DNA of 64,000 nucleotides from Steinernema hermaphroditum (taxonomy: Eukaryota > Nematoda > Chromadorea > Rhabditida > Steinernematidae). Positions 22,343 through 33,244 of the stretch are shown one piece after another. Both the position numbers and the translations under genes were made by a program. How positions within the stretch are numbered: the stretch's first letter is position 1; each line of letters begins with the position of its first letter. The stretch lies in NCBI GenBank assembly GCA_030435675.1, contig CM059621.1, forward strand, positions 4,340,001 through 4,404,000, written 5' to 3'. A model generated the notes under the pieces. That model had not been told where the DNA came from and did not search any database. It was given only the letters and a program-made list of their open reading frames with translations.

Positions 22343-24924
22343 TCAATATCGTTCGCAGACGAAAGGATTCTTCGACTGGCAGCTCACTCCTACCCACTGT
22401 GAGTACTGGTGCTAAATATGAGCTGTCACTATTGCAAGAAACAGGATTTCACTTACAGCTCCACACTCTTCGCTTGGAGTAGCTCCTGGCAATCCGTTCA
22501 TCCAGTTGGTGTAGTTGAGGTAGGAGCCATCGACCCAAGAAAAGCGTGAGTTAATTCCTTGAGGCTTATGAAGACCGATCCAGTAGGCTTGATTCTTGTT
22601 CCTTCCAATGCGGCTAAAAAGAGCTTCAATATCGTCTTCGGTGGCCTTGTCGTGCAGGGAGATGAGATGCGCGTTGTAGGATTTGCAGAAGTCCTCGGCG
22701 TCTTGGAACGTCTTCTTGAATGTGGAGAAGATGTAGTCGTTGTAACCGAACACCTGACCAGGTTCGGATGTGGTGACAGGCCTGGTGGTAGTTGTCGGCT
22801 TGAGGGTGGACTTTGTGGTGGTGGTGGTGGTGGTTTTCTTTGTTGTTGGTGGCTGAGCGGTGCCATCTGTAATAGGAGTACGATAGGGAAGGCGCTCACA
22901 TCGAGATCGTACCAATTTTGTACATTATTGAGAAGTCGGTGTATCGGAAGTTGTTCCATGGCTGCACAACAAGAATGTTGGAAGCAGTTATCATGACCCG
23001 GTTGAACTGGTCTTTACAGCAGAACCGCATTCCTTGGGGAATCCACGTCTTCTCGAGACCCTTGATGCTCAGGCCTCCGAAGTAGCAAACCCGAGTGCAG
23101 AGAACGTCGGGATTGTAATCCACTCCGACTTCCGTGACATAGTACTGAAGTCTCTTTCCGGCCGGAGCTTTGATGTGCCAGGTGCAGTGAGCAGGATCGG
23201 ATATATTTCCCATTTGATATACCCCGCTACCAACGACACCTTTACTACTCAATTGTTGCCATGAGTCAGACGCCTGGAGAGTTTCGCCGCAGGTCAGTCC
23301 GGCCGAAGGAGCTTCGCGTTCAGAACAGTCGCGCCCTCCGAATCCACTCGGGCACTGGCAAACGGCACAGTTGTTCGGATTTGGACGTCCTTCGTTTTGG
23401 CAAATAGTGCCTGAGTTGGCACATTTATCTGAACCTCAGCAATTCTGCTGTAGAAAAAGGTTAGGGCGGTGTTTACCGTAGCACGAATATAGCATGTTCA
23501 TCTCGTATATGTCTCCATATGCTGGTATTTGAGCACCACCAATCGACATTTGATAAGCCGAGTTGCGCGCGTACATAGCCGGAACACTGCTGTTGATCGC
23601 AAAGGAGCTGAAATAATACTGTTTGCTCTAACGAGAATCCATCGGTTTCTTTTCTTTTTTTTTGCTTAAAGAAAAACCTACTTGTCTTCGTAGTGCATAA
23701 TTCCGCTGAAGTCGTACTGTTTTCCGTAGTTATCGTTCTCATTCTTGTTGTAATTGTCGTAATTGTGTGTTTTGTTGGGCTGAAACCAAACCGTTCTTTG
23801 ACAGTATGATTAGAAGTAAATACGCACTATCACATTGTTGAGGTCGATCCACAGGTAGTTATCACGGTCCCAACGGCTCTGTTCATGCATAAATCCGAGG
23901 GCATGGGCGATTTCATGGGTGGCGACACTGACCTAAAGCCGCACATTTGTTTTGGCCCAGGTTGAGCGTAGACTCACATATTCACACCCGGAACCTATGG
24001 ACACTTTCTGTTCCTTTGCGTAATGGTTGCGACCCATGGCGCTGAAACATCCCCAGCCCGGATAGAAGATGAGAAGAGGATCAACGGGCACAGAAGCACC
24101 GTTCTGCACCCTGTGGAAACGAACACATGTGTGCTTCTGCCAGAAGGCGATGGCATCTTCGACAGCGTCAATACCTTGCTGATCTGAAAATGGACGTTCT
24201 TTGTTAGGTTATCCTAAAGGGACTCACTCATAGCAGGGTCATAGGTGTAGTATACGCCGTTCGACCACAGGGATTTCGGAAAGTCCCAACGTTGATAAGC
24301 TTGGCGCTTGGAACGACGTTCTTGAACTTCGAAATATCTCCTGGCTTCGTCCCTATAACAAGGCATTTCCATCACAAATAAGGGATATTATGAAGTCATG
24401 CCATGTCGTCTGACCAACTACAAGGCCCCTTAGCTTAGTTTTATGTGCTACTTTCCAAAGTAAACGAAAATATACAACTATTAGGAAGTAACTCACGCTG
24501 TCATCAATATATCGCCTTCAACGAGAACTTCATCCAAGCCGAGGGCAGAATTGATTTCCGTAATACTCTTCTGAGCACTGTTGGGAAGAGGCCTCGGGTT
24601 CAATTTCTAAATCCTTGTTTCGATTTTGTTATATCTTGACCACTACACCTTGACTTCACCGATGGTCTTCGCCATCTCTTCATCGTAGGCAGCATCTTGT
24701 TCTTGAGCAATACGCTCTTCCTTCTTCCATTTGTTGTCAGCAATCAGGTCAGCTACTTCGTCGATATCCTTGAATTCGGGAAGTACCTTTAATACTCACT
24801 CATAAAGCCCAGAAGCACATCGAAATAGTACCTGCTTTAGCAGATCTCTTCCTCGCAGAGAAGGGCCATCCTGGAGAGCAAACGCTTGAGCCGAGAAGGC
24901 GAGCACGAAGAGAAGAATCCTCAT
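22343..24924 (-). CDS. Astacin metalloprotease with EGF, CUB and C-terminal C-type lectin domains
   Basis: Eleven exons join in phase (24832-24924, 24649-24786, 24497-24606, 24228-24352, 23978-24183, 23828-23932, 23682-23779, 23477-23607, 22913-23428, 22457-22866, 22343-22396) for 661 aa. Order: signal peptide (MRILLFVLAFSAQA); propeptide ending RSKRQAY, a furin-type site; astacin catalytic domain with zinc motif HEIAHALGFMHE (about 230-241) and Met-turn GIMHY (about 285-289); EGF-like module; CUB domain; Thr/Lys linker (KKTTTTTTTKS); and a C-type lectin domain closing NPFVCERY. EGF+CUB is usual for nematode NAS proteases, which process cuticle or matrix; the lectin tail is not part of any NAS layout I know. 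Catalytic residues are intact, so secreted protease activity is expected. Introns are mostly 45-80 nt. Confidence 0.9.
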
Positions 24925-25966
24925 CTCTAAGAGCGGTGTATGGATGCCTCAGCGATTCTCCTTTTTATGCGGCTGCTGAGGGTCGCAGTTCTTTCAGTTA
25001 CGTGTTTGTTTTTCGCAGATCACTTGTCCTTTTTATCAAAACTGCCCTTTGGAAGCTTTTTTTTACCAGGATAACGGTGGTTTTTGGCCGAGTTCATTGG
25101 CGTTATCTATACCAAGCATACACATGGTTCAAATCGGAATCGCACTTTTATCATTGTTTGCTGACTATACGCAACTCTTCCGGTTTTAGATATCTCGCTA
25201 TTAAACAAGGAATGACGATCCAGTTATCTATATACACAGGTATTTGCTTCAATGAAACCATGAAATAGAGCAATTTTCGACAATGCGAGACGATTTGTTT
25301 ATCGTTGCATCAAAGGCTATCAAGTATTCTGTTGCATCAATAAGTCAAACATATGTTGTTTAACGGTGCTTGGGGCAATTGGCCTTAACGGTGCTAGCAA
25401 GGAACCGGATGTTCCAGGCTTTTAGTTCAACTGTATTAAGCGAATTTATGCATCTTTGCATACGAACGTTTTCAGTGATCTTCAGCAATGTTCGTATCTA
25501 CTGGCAGACATGTTGACAAAATCAAAGTGATTCATAGTTGTGTTTCCTCTCAGATTGAGTTCATAGGAAGGCTCTCCATACAATAATGTGAAGTGTAAAG
25601 GATGAATCTTCAGTGATCGATGAAACAGATCGCTAGATGTGATTCTTACTTTATATACTTGCTAATCAAGATTCAAGCGCATTGCATATTGACCTTTACT
25701 GTTCGGCGAATTTACGAATTTATTTGTGACATCTAACGCTTGTCGCACCCCAAATCCATCCATCGCTACTTGGCTTCTTCTTGCGCACGGTGCTTTCATC
25801 TTCGGCTGCCTAGTTTCTTCGTGAAATGATCCATCGGCATGTATTAGCAGGTATCTAAATCACACAATTGCATTTTCTCTCATGTCCCGATAATGTATGA
25901 GCTCAACCTGTGTATGAGCGTATGAGCTTAATGTATGAGCTTCCCCTGAGAGAGCTCAACAAGTGG
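24925..25966. other. Intergenic, nothing recognised
   Basis: Upstream of the astacin gene. No gene supported. About 25709-25760 (TTTACGAATTTATTTGTGAC, then CTAACGCTTGTCGCACC) looks like another diverged 3' tail of the dispersed retroposon-like family. Confidence 0.4.
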
Positions 25967-26033
25967 TGCATCGGCCGGGAATCGAATGGAGCCCGCGTGG
26001 CAGGCGAGCATACTTCCACTGAACCACCGATGC
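25967..26033 (-). tRNA. tRNA-Gly(GCC)-like, probably degenerate
   Basis: The minus strand has a paired acceptor stem (GCATCGG against CCGATGC), a canonical D-arm (TGGTTCAGTGG) and an anticodon arm CTCGC-CTGCCAC-GCGGG with GCC. The T loop TTCGATT and its 3' stem CCCGG are normal, but the 5' T-stem strand is CTCCA, which cannot pair. The total is 67 nt instead of about 71. No T-run follows. Likely a pseudogene or a tRNA-derived repeat head. Confidence 0.6.
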
Positions 26034-26040
26034 CTTTAAT

Positions 26041-26245
26041 CTTTAGAGCTGGATGAACCAGATCGATACTTCCGATTGGCATGAAATGGGAGCGTAGGTG
26101 ATGAGCACGTGGTGGAGACGGTGGAACTACGGCTCCCTGGTGTTCCAGGCCTCCTAAGATCCGGGCTATCGTTGTGCCGACGGCCGAGAAAGGATGATGT
26201 TTGAGAACGACCGCTCACTCAACTCATTCGGCGAACCGACACGAC
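26041..26245 (-). repeat. Dispersed family copy (GGCCTGGAACACCA block)
   Basis: On the minus strand this shares TGAGTTGAGTGAGCGGTCGT, CTCGGCCGTCGG and GCCTGGAACACCAGGGAGCC with the copy at 33245-33506. It lies immediately beside the tRNA-Gly-like sequence, which may be accidental. Confidence 0.5.
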
Positions 26246-26508
26246 CGATCGCACAAATGAAAGGGGAACCACTTCGGGTGAGCACACCTTCGGCTATTCC
26301 GAAATTACACAGTTCCTTATGAATTGAAATTGTTATCGAAACTCCCATTCAAATTCGATGCTCGAAATTGAACCCCGATGAAATTCTATCACCTCCTTGG
26401 CCTACAGTAATTGTCAGTTTGGTCATGCAATTTTCGGAAACGGATACTTCTGCAAATGAAATACGTTTGACATATTCGTTGAAAACATTTCTGCATCTTA
26501 TTGAAACT

Positions 26509-27465
26509 TCACAGCGTATTTATTACATACTGTTTAACAGCAAGATGCTTTGCTCCGGGCATCTTTTTAGAAAACACTCCACAGAGAGCTCTTCGATATG
26601 GAGTCACAAAGCCGAGAGTTACAATGCAGCTGAGGAGGATGTCCACGAAAGGCATGAAATACGAAACGAAACCAAGCAGGTCTAACCGTGGATCCTTTCG
26701 ATAGACCGCCCAGCAGCAGACCAGGAAAGGTATGACATCGCAGAGAACCGGCAATGACGCCAAGAGAACAATATTGAGAGTCAGTCGCATCTGGAGGCGG
26801 TAAGTAGCTTTGCTTATGGATGCCCTTTTAGTGTGAAGCGTCCTAACAATGAGAGAAGTGAATATGGACAGTGAAACAGCGATAGCCAATGCTGGAGCAC
26901 AGAGTGCAAGCAAAAATGTTGTCAGTAGAGCATTTTCAACAGGTTTCGTGCAAAGTAGCACTTCACCATCGATATACAACTCTTGAACGATTGAAAACAG
27001 ATTCGAAAAATAGATTAAAAGGGACGTTGCCAAGGTACAGCCTAAGTGGACCAAAAAACCGAACAAGTAGCCGTAAAATGAGCTGAGAAAATCAGTCAAG
27101 GCAGGGCGTCCCACTTGAGCGTATCGATAGAGAAAACACAACCATTGAGCCATAATAAGATTCATGGTGACCACAATAAATAGGCTACATAAGGCATGAG
27201 CGGTTTGAGGATTAAGCCAAATAAGTAATCCGCTGGCTTTCAGGCATGTTTGATCGTTGTAGAAACCGACAAAAGGTTGCAGAAGTACTCCGAACACTAT
27301 CAGATCCAGATAGTACCAAAATATCAAGTTTAATAGATTGTTGCGGTAGAGGTGCATTGAAGGCGGTGACTTCTTCAGTACGATGTAGGTGAATAGGACC
27401 ACAATTGGGTTAACGGAGGCAAATAGGGAGCAGTAGATGATACGATTCAGAAAATTTGCGGTCAT
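26509..27465 (-). CDS. Serpentine 7TM chemoreceptor (Str/Srh-superfamily type)
   Basis: A 318-aa single-exon frame starting MTANFLNR. It has seven hydrophobic segments and the shared marks KKSPPSMHLYRNNLLN, LFRYAQ-equivalent FLYRYAQVG, TYRLQMRLTLN in the third cytoplasmic loop, and FVTPYRRALC. The second extracellular loop has a conserved Cys context (VLLCTKP). The C-terminal tail is short and basic. The closest relative in the window is the frameshifted copy at 45517-46460, which shares VV.MNLI.AQWLCFLYRYAQV and MRLT.N.VLLA. Function by family: chemosensory receptor; ligand unknown. Confidence 0.85.
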   Translation of the reverse strand: MTANFLNRIIYCSLFASVNPIVVLFTYIVLKKSPPSMHLYRNNLLNLIFWYYLDLIVFGVLLQPFVGFYNDQTCLKASGLLIWLNPQTAHALCSLFIVVTMNLIMAQWLCFLYRYAQVGRPALTDFLSSFYGYLFGFLVHLGCTLATSLLIYFSNLFSIVQELYIDGEVLLCTKPVENALLTTFLLALCAPALAIAVSLSIFTSLIVRTLHTKRASISKATYRLQMRLTLNIVLLASLPVLCDVIPFLVCCWAVYRKDPRLDLLGFVSYFMPFVDILLSCIVTLGFVTPYRRALCGVFSKKMPGAKHLAVKQYVINTL

Positions 27466-28918
27466 TTAATCAGCTTTATTCATTATGTTTTCCAAGGTGT
27501 AAAATTGAAACAGAGTCAAATTAACTTGAATTAACAAATCCTGATAACTAAACCTGATCTCATCTCATAACACCTGCCATGCTTCCGAGAACAAAACCGA
27601 TGACGATGTCTGGGTAATCGTGGTCATCAATTGAGTCAACTTGAGCGACTAATATTTCTACGAATTTGTGACATTGCTTCCAGAAGCAGAATATTTAAGC
27701 AATTTACCCTGTTAGACCCACGTCATAAGAAGTAGATTTCCCCGTAGACCTCCGTCTTACGCAACCAACGATACATCAGTTTTCCTCTTCGACACAATGG
27801 TTGAACTTTGTCAGAAACCAGCTGCCCAATCGCCCTAGATCATATGAAGGTGCTCCGATTCCGATAGCTTGCCCAGAAATCTGTTTTTTGTTTGTTTGAT
27901 TTCAATGTTAAAAATCATGTTGTAGTATCTCGCCTCGTCTATCTCCTTGTCCTGGAGTGCCACGTGGGTCTTGCACGCGATTTCGGAAAGTGGAATAGAG
28001 GCGATGAACCTGTATAATAGCCGAAGAGAGCTGAGTGGACGTACAACCTCTTTATACGGACACACAGTAGTTCAGTTGTCTTACCCCCTATATATAAACG
28101 GAGAACCGACGGGTCCGTTGGTCTGTGTGTGTGTTTTTTTTTTCGTGTGCACGGAGAACACACCCACGCAAAATAAGGACCCCGAGGGGAACCGAACCCG
28201 ACACCGCCCGCTTACAAACGGAGAACGTTTGCAATGAGCCACACAGACAATTGAGATGGTACTGCTCTAAATCCACTATGCCTCTGGTGATGCTAGGCTT
28301 TGAGTTTTTTTGCAGCTTTTCAGTGTTTTTTTGCCTATTTTGTAACCAGCAGAGATGTCGGTTCGAGTTTCCTGAATCTTTACAGTTTTTGGCCCACTTC
28401 AGCCATTTACATGAGCACCAATCTTGCCGCCCGCAGGGCTATGACTTTTAGTACATGGAGGGCGCGAATTCGCGCGCAGCCGCGCTTATCACGATTACAT
28501 ACACAGTAGGGGCATGACTTCTGAATCCATTGGCAAAACTTCGGTTACCCGGAATCGTAAGCGCTCAAGATCCCGAAACCTAAATTCTTGGGTTTTAGAA
28601 TCCGCTAGTAATCTCCTTCTCTGTGATCGAAGAAAAAGAGATCCAAGTAGTTGGCCTTCTGTGAGCCGCGGCCAACAACCACCAAACCACAACAACGGCA
28701 ACTACTCACTCAACACATTCAGCGAACCTCAGAGAGAACGAGTGAACGATCCGACCAATCGCTACTCACTCAGATGAAAGACCTTCTGTTTCTAGCGGAT
28801 TACCAAAAACCACATTTGCATATGATCGAAAATCGTCACCGATAGACGAAGACATGACTACGTGACTAATAACTACTACTGCACCATAAAAACTACTAAA
28901 TTTTATTCCATCTATTAA
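27466..28918. other. Intergenic with repeat pieces
   Basis: It contains a tRNA-like stretch (28179-28246) and a diverged copy of the dispersed family at about 28640-28790 (CTACTCACTCAACACATTCA, GATCCGACCAATCGC). No gene supported. Confidence 0.45.
28179..28246 (-). other. tRNA-like / tRNA-derived sequence
   Basis: The minus strand shows TGGCTCATTGCAAACG, weakly A-box-like, and a B box GGTTCGGTTCC about 45 nt downstream, ending CCTCGGGGTCC. The acceptor ends do not pair, so a functional tRNA is unlikely. Confidence 0.35.
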
Positions 28919-29875
28919 TTACAAATTATGTGTAGCAGTTGTTGAGACAATACTAACAGCAGACTTCTTTTTCTTCAAACCGATCATATCCAATACGGCA
29001 TCCCGGTAAGGTGTCACAAAACCTAACGTCAGGGCACAAGTGAGGAACACATCGAGAAAAGGTAAATGTGTTGCAACAGAACACGCAAGGTACGTGTGTG
29101 GACTTTCCACGAAAATCGCCATATTACAGGCCAGCAAAGACGAAATATCCAAAACCACTGGGAGAAGGGCTACTACGATAAGGTTGATTGTAAGGCGCAT
29201 CTGAAGCCGATAGGTAGCGTCACTCAGATAGTTTCTTTGGGAGCGAAGAATCCGTATTGTCAGAATAGTAAACAGGAGGATGGAAACGGCGACGAATCCG
29301 ACTTCGATGGTAGAGTAAAGGACGACAGCTACACTCAATATAGAATCTGTTTGTATAGGCTCTACACAGAGAAGGAATTCTCCGTGTTCTTCGACTTCTT
29401 GCGTCAAAGAAAGTAAGTGATAGGCAGAGTAGGACGTCATAACGATGCTTGTCCCGTGCCATAGAAAGCAAAACAGAAATCCGTGTAAGTTCAAGAAGGA
29501 CATCCTTCTGGAGGTCAGCTGCGCATAGCGATACAAGAAACATAACCACAAGGCCAGGAACGTTTGTGAAGTAACGACGAAGAAAATAAAGTAGAAGGGG
29601 TAGATAGCCTTCGGATGTATCAGCACACCCAGACCACACGCCTTGGCACAGACTTTTTCGTTTCGAAATTCGAATACAGGTTGAAAAAAGAAGCCGAAAC
29701 TGATCATGTCCAAGTACGCCCAGAAGCCCAAGTTCAAGAGAGTGTTTCGGTAAAGGCGCATTGATGGGGGTGACTTTTTCAGTATGACGCAAAAGAATAA
29801 TATTCCAACGGGAAGAATGAAGACTGTCACGAAATAGTACAGGATTTGATTGAGCAAGTCACCGCTTACGGCCAT
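28919..29875 (-). CDS. Serpentine 7TM chemoreceptor (Str/Srh-superfamily type)
   Basis: A single-exon receptor of 318 aa when started at MAVSGDLLNQ (29875). The frame also opens 14 codons earlier at 29917, but the internal Met aligns with the start of the paralogue at 34129 (MADTGDFLNQ). Marks: KKSPPSMRLYRNTLLNL, FQPVFEFRN, FLYRYAQL, DATYRLQMRLTINLI, FVTPYRDAV. The tail has a Ser/Thr cluster (SAVSIVSTTATHNL) nearly identical in design to the 34129 and 41322 copies, a possible phosphorylation or trafficking signal shared by this subclade. Its closest relative is the gene at 34129-35088, which lies head-to-head with it about 4.2 kb away. Confidence 0.87.
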   Translation of the reverse strand: MAVSGDLLNQILYYFVTVFILPVGILFFCVILKKSPPSMRLYRNTLLNLGFWAYLDMISFGFFFQPVFEFRNEKVCAKACGLGVLIHPKAIYPFYFIFFVVTSQTFLALWLCFLYRYAQLTSRRMSFLNLHGFLFCFLWHGTSIVMTSYSAYHLLSLTQEVEEHGEFLLCVEPIQTDSILSVAVVLYSTIEVGFVAVSILLFTILTIRILRSQRNYLSDATYRLQMRLTINLIVVALLPVVLDISSLLACNMAIFVESPHTYLACSVATHLPFLDVFLTCALTLGFVTPYRDAVLDMIGLKKKKSAVSIVSTTATHNL

Positions 29876-29917
29876 CTCAAACATAGACGGTTTGGTTAGA
29901 CTGCTGTCCCGGTTCAC

Positions 29918-30751
29918 GACTACACCGAACTTTTATGGGAAAGTGACGACGAAAAGGATGTGAATGTCAGATTATGAATTTAAGAAGTACGTAAACATGA
30001 GAGACAAACGGTTTGTAGTGTAGAAAATGTCTTTTTGTTGTTGACGAACGACCGAAAACATACAAATTATGTATGATGTATGCTATATAAAGATCAAGAT
30101 GACACAGTTTACAGAAATTTTAATTTCTTTGACACATGGGAGCCTAAGTTGGGTCGTACTTGTCCGTCGCTATTAACTCAACGATGGCCCCGGATCCCAG
30201 AAGGCCTGGAACACCAAGGAGTTGTAATTCCAATGTCATCTCGTTCACGCGATGGAATCGCTGTCTTCGACACAGATAGCGCCCAAGCCATTGACGCAGT
30301 AACTACGGATATATGTCTTTCCTCTGTATGGAAAATGTTGTTTATCGTAGAACAGTAGCAGAACTCCAGAAGTGTACGACATTCATTTACAATCTGACAT
30401 CACTGGATAGCTATTTTGAGGACGTACATCTTTTTACAAAAGACTGAAGTCAGCCGTCCATGGTTGGACAAAGGCCGAAACCACCAAGGTTGACAAGCTA
30501 ATTCTTTTTTTCGTGATAATTATTGTGGCACCAACTCATCCCCGGGGTGGTTTATCTGCGAAGGCATCCAAGGTCTTCTCGCAAATAGTCTTGGGTGGTT
30601 CCACATAGTACAGGTGATGTGATGCGAAGATTCAGCCGCGGAACATTAAGCCTGGCGCGGATCAGTTGTCACGGGGATCAGCTGGGTGGGACCCATTATT
30701 GTGTCATAATTCTTTATTCCTAAGCTCCACTGACAAGATGACCACGACACT
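29918..30751. other. Intergenic with dispersed-repeat piece
   Basis: About 30170-30310 carries GATCCCAGAAGGCCTGGAAC and flanking words of the dispersed family. No gene seen. Confidence 0.45.
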
Positions 30752-31039
30752 TTAATGTCCATAACCGTAGTGACCGTAGTCGTGGTCATGGCCGTATCCA
30801 TGTCCGTAGTCATCGTGCCCATGGCCGTAATCGTCGTGTCCGTGGCCGTAGTGGTCATCATCATGACCGAGTCCGTAATGGTCGTCATGACCGTAATGGT
30901 CGCCGTAATGTCCGTAGTGGTCGTCTCCTAGATTCGCCCATCAACAACGGCCATTTGCAATGGACCAGTTACCCTGAGCTGAGCAGAAGGCGAAGACGAC
31001 GAGGAAGACGAGTGCGAAGAGGAGACACTTCGAGGACAT
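30752..31039 (-). CDS. Small secreted His/Gly/Tyr/Asp-rich protein (80 aa)
   Basis: Two exons (30973-31039 and 30752-30927) with a 45-nt GTAACT...TCTAG intron give 80 aa. Exon 1 encodes a typical signal peptide (MSSKCLLFALVFLVVFAFCS). The mature part is a run of DHYGH and DDYGHGH units, about 20 His, ending YGHYGYGH. Such His/Asp/Tyr/Gly-rich secreted peptides are often metal-binding, cuticle-associated or antimicrobial in nematodes (family-style inference, not shown). The imperfect 9-15 bp tandem units suggest growth by slippage. A short neighbour-free promoter precedes it. The model rests on splice phase plus the signal peptide. Confidence 0.72.
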
Positions 31040-31199
31040 GGCGGTGTGAACTGATGCTTGCTCTCATGTCTGCAGCGTGTATACACCCGAAAATTGGGTC
31101 ACGTGGCGCAATTAAGTACAGTTTTTGAGGTGATTAACACGTTCAATTATCCTCGCCATTGCAAAAAGCACTGTAATTGATACGTGTTAATGCAGTTCT

Positions 31200-31345
31200 T
31201 TCTTTCCAGGGGACTCTTTTTCCATCGCCCTTGTTTATCATTACTTGATCGTGGTCCGTAATGACCACCCCGGCTTCCAGAAGGCCTGGAGCAACATGGA
31301 GCACTGTGCCGAAGCCCGAAAAGTACCGCCGACTACGATCTCCCG
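31200..31345 (+). repeat. Dispersed family fragment
   Basis: CCCGGCTTCCAGAAGGCCTG-type block at 31268-31290 with flanking ATGGAGCACTGTGCCGAAGC; diverged copy of the family at 33245-33506. Confidence 0.4.
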
Positions 31346-31550
31346 CACATGCGTTTTTAACAGGGTTCGGCACTTTTATTTGAAGGTCAATAACATATTT
31401 TCGGATGGTCCTGCGAGGTTTCGGTCTTGCAGCTTTTGTTATACCTATCTTACAGATGTGAAATAATCACTAATCATAAGCGACTGCACCTTAGTAGGAT
31501 ATCCCATGTAAAACTGTCAACGACAGCACATATTCTTTTATTGTGCATAG

Positions 31551-31817
31551 TAGGGATGCACCGGAACGCAAACCGGAACGAACCGGAATCAGTCAGAAGG
31601 TCCGGGGTTCGAATCCGCCCGCAGGCCAAACTTTTTTTATGCACTTTTTCTGCACGTTTTTCCGCAGATTTAAATTATGCTTACGTAGAATCAGACAGTG
31701 AAACAGTTTCCAGAATGTTATGTCGAGAAAATACGAAAATAAAAAAGTTTTGCTCGCAGGTGGATTCGAACCCCGGACCTTGTGACTGATTCCGGTTTCC
31801 GTTCCGGTGCATCCCTA
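31551..31817. mobile_element. hAT-type MITE, copy 1, with tRNA-like B boxes
   Basis: The ends are TAGGGATGCACCGG and CCGGTGCATCCCTA; the exact 8-bp duplication GTGCATAG lies on both sides (31543-31550, 31818-31825). Each arm holds GGTCCGGGGTTCGAATCC, including the perfect RNA polymerase III B box GGTTCGAATCC, in opposite orientation. No transposase. Confidence 0.88.
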
Positions 31818-32288
31818 GTGCATAGCGCAATTACGTTTAGGACTTTTGTTTCATCCCTTATGCTTCCTGTTCTCCTGACTCGAGCGTGGCTGCTTCCTTG
31901 AATCATCTCAATCGGCGACTGAGATACCTCTCTGAAATAGAATGGAGCTTGACCTATCTCTCTATCATTTCAGTGTCATGTCCCCACAAAACTGTGTGTA
32001 AGCTCTTTCAAAATGGCGTAACTTTGAACACACATGTTTTCATTACGAACGAGGAAACGCTTACATACACTAGTAGTATCAATAGCGCACAAAATTTTGC
32101 TTTCCTGGATTAACGAACACGGAGTTTGCCCCTGCCATTCTTAAGAAAACACCCTTACTACCATAAATATAACAATCACAAGTTCATGAGAATCGTCGCT
32201 GTTATCAGACAGGCCACCCACAATTTACTCAGGAACGCTACCACGATTGTTAATTCATGAAATGAAGAGTACTTTTCAGCGTGGGCAT

Positions 32289-32570
32289 TAGGGATGCACC
32301 GGAACGGAAACCGAAACGAACCGGAATCAGTCAGAAGGTCCGGGGTTCGAATCTGCCTGCGAGCAAAACTTTTTTTTATGTATTTTTTCCACACGTTTTT
32401 CCGCATATTTTAATTTTGCTTACGTAAAATCAGATAATCAAACAGTTTCCAGAATGTTATGTCGAGAAAATACGAAAATAAATCAAAAAGTTTTGCTCGC
32501 GGGTGGATTCGAACCCCGGACCTTCTGACTGATTCCGGTTCGTTCCGGTTTCCGTTCCGGTGCATCCCTA
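32289..32570. mobile_element. hAT-type MITE, copy 2
   Basis: Same termini and internal B-box arms as the copy at 31551, about 470 bp away. Target duplication is GTGGGCAT (32281-32288) against GTGGTCAT (32571-32578), one mismatch, so slightly older. Confidence 0.87.
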
Positions 32571-32578
32571 GTGGTCAT

Positions 32579-33240
32579 GCAACGGTCGCCAAATAGGGAA
32601 TGCAGGGAATCGAAAACCCTACAGTCATAATACAGCTGAGAAGGGTATCGGCATATTTCTACAACCAACCCAGCTCTACTGCAAAAAATCAGAATTGATA
32701 CCATTCTGAGAAACAGAACGACTTTTACATCAAGAGTGCACCATGTGTTTTTCAACAAAAAAGCGTATCGCAATTGCCCTCGGTTATTTATCGTCGCAAT
32801 AAAGTTTTCTTCACGGAACTGCAGATGACAGGTGGAACAACAACCTTTGAAAAAAGTGCTATTATACCCTTCACAACGACGGTCAGGTGCAACTGTATAC
32901 GAAACGTAAGAACGTGCAAAACAAGCAAAAAACTAGCTCTGCAGATAGATACAGAAGATTCACTTCTCTGCAAATAACGCAGTTGGCTTATCGAGCGATG
33001 ACTTATGAATTCGGCCAGCGGGTAGGCTCGGTCAGACTTTTTCGCATCCGCTAATTACCGTACTCCGTCTGTTCTCGACCACTGGTCTACTGCAACAACT
33101 CTTTTCGAATAATTAATATCTAAACACGCCTAAGAAGCGCTTGAAAACTGAGTATGTGGACCAGGTCCTAGGGTGGGTTCGTTGAGTAGTGTCTGTGGCC
33201 GGTTAACCATATACTGGTAGCCAAACGAAACAAAGCACCA
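32579..33240. other. Intergenic, nothing recognised
   Basis: Short open frames only. No splice-supported gene. Confidence 0.4.
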
Positions 33241-33244
33241 CTGA

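Noticed and set aside
31551..31630. tRNA gene from the B box at 31606
   Set aside because: It lies in a MITE arm, has no A box at proper distance and no cloverleaf; same in all copies.
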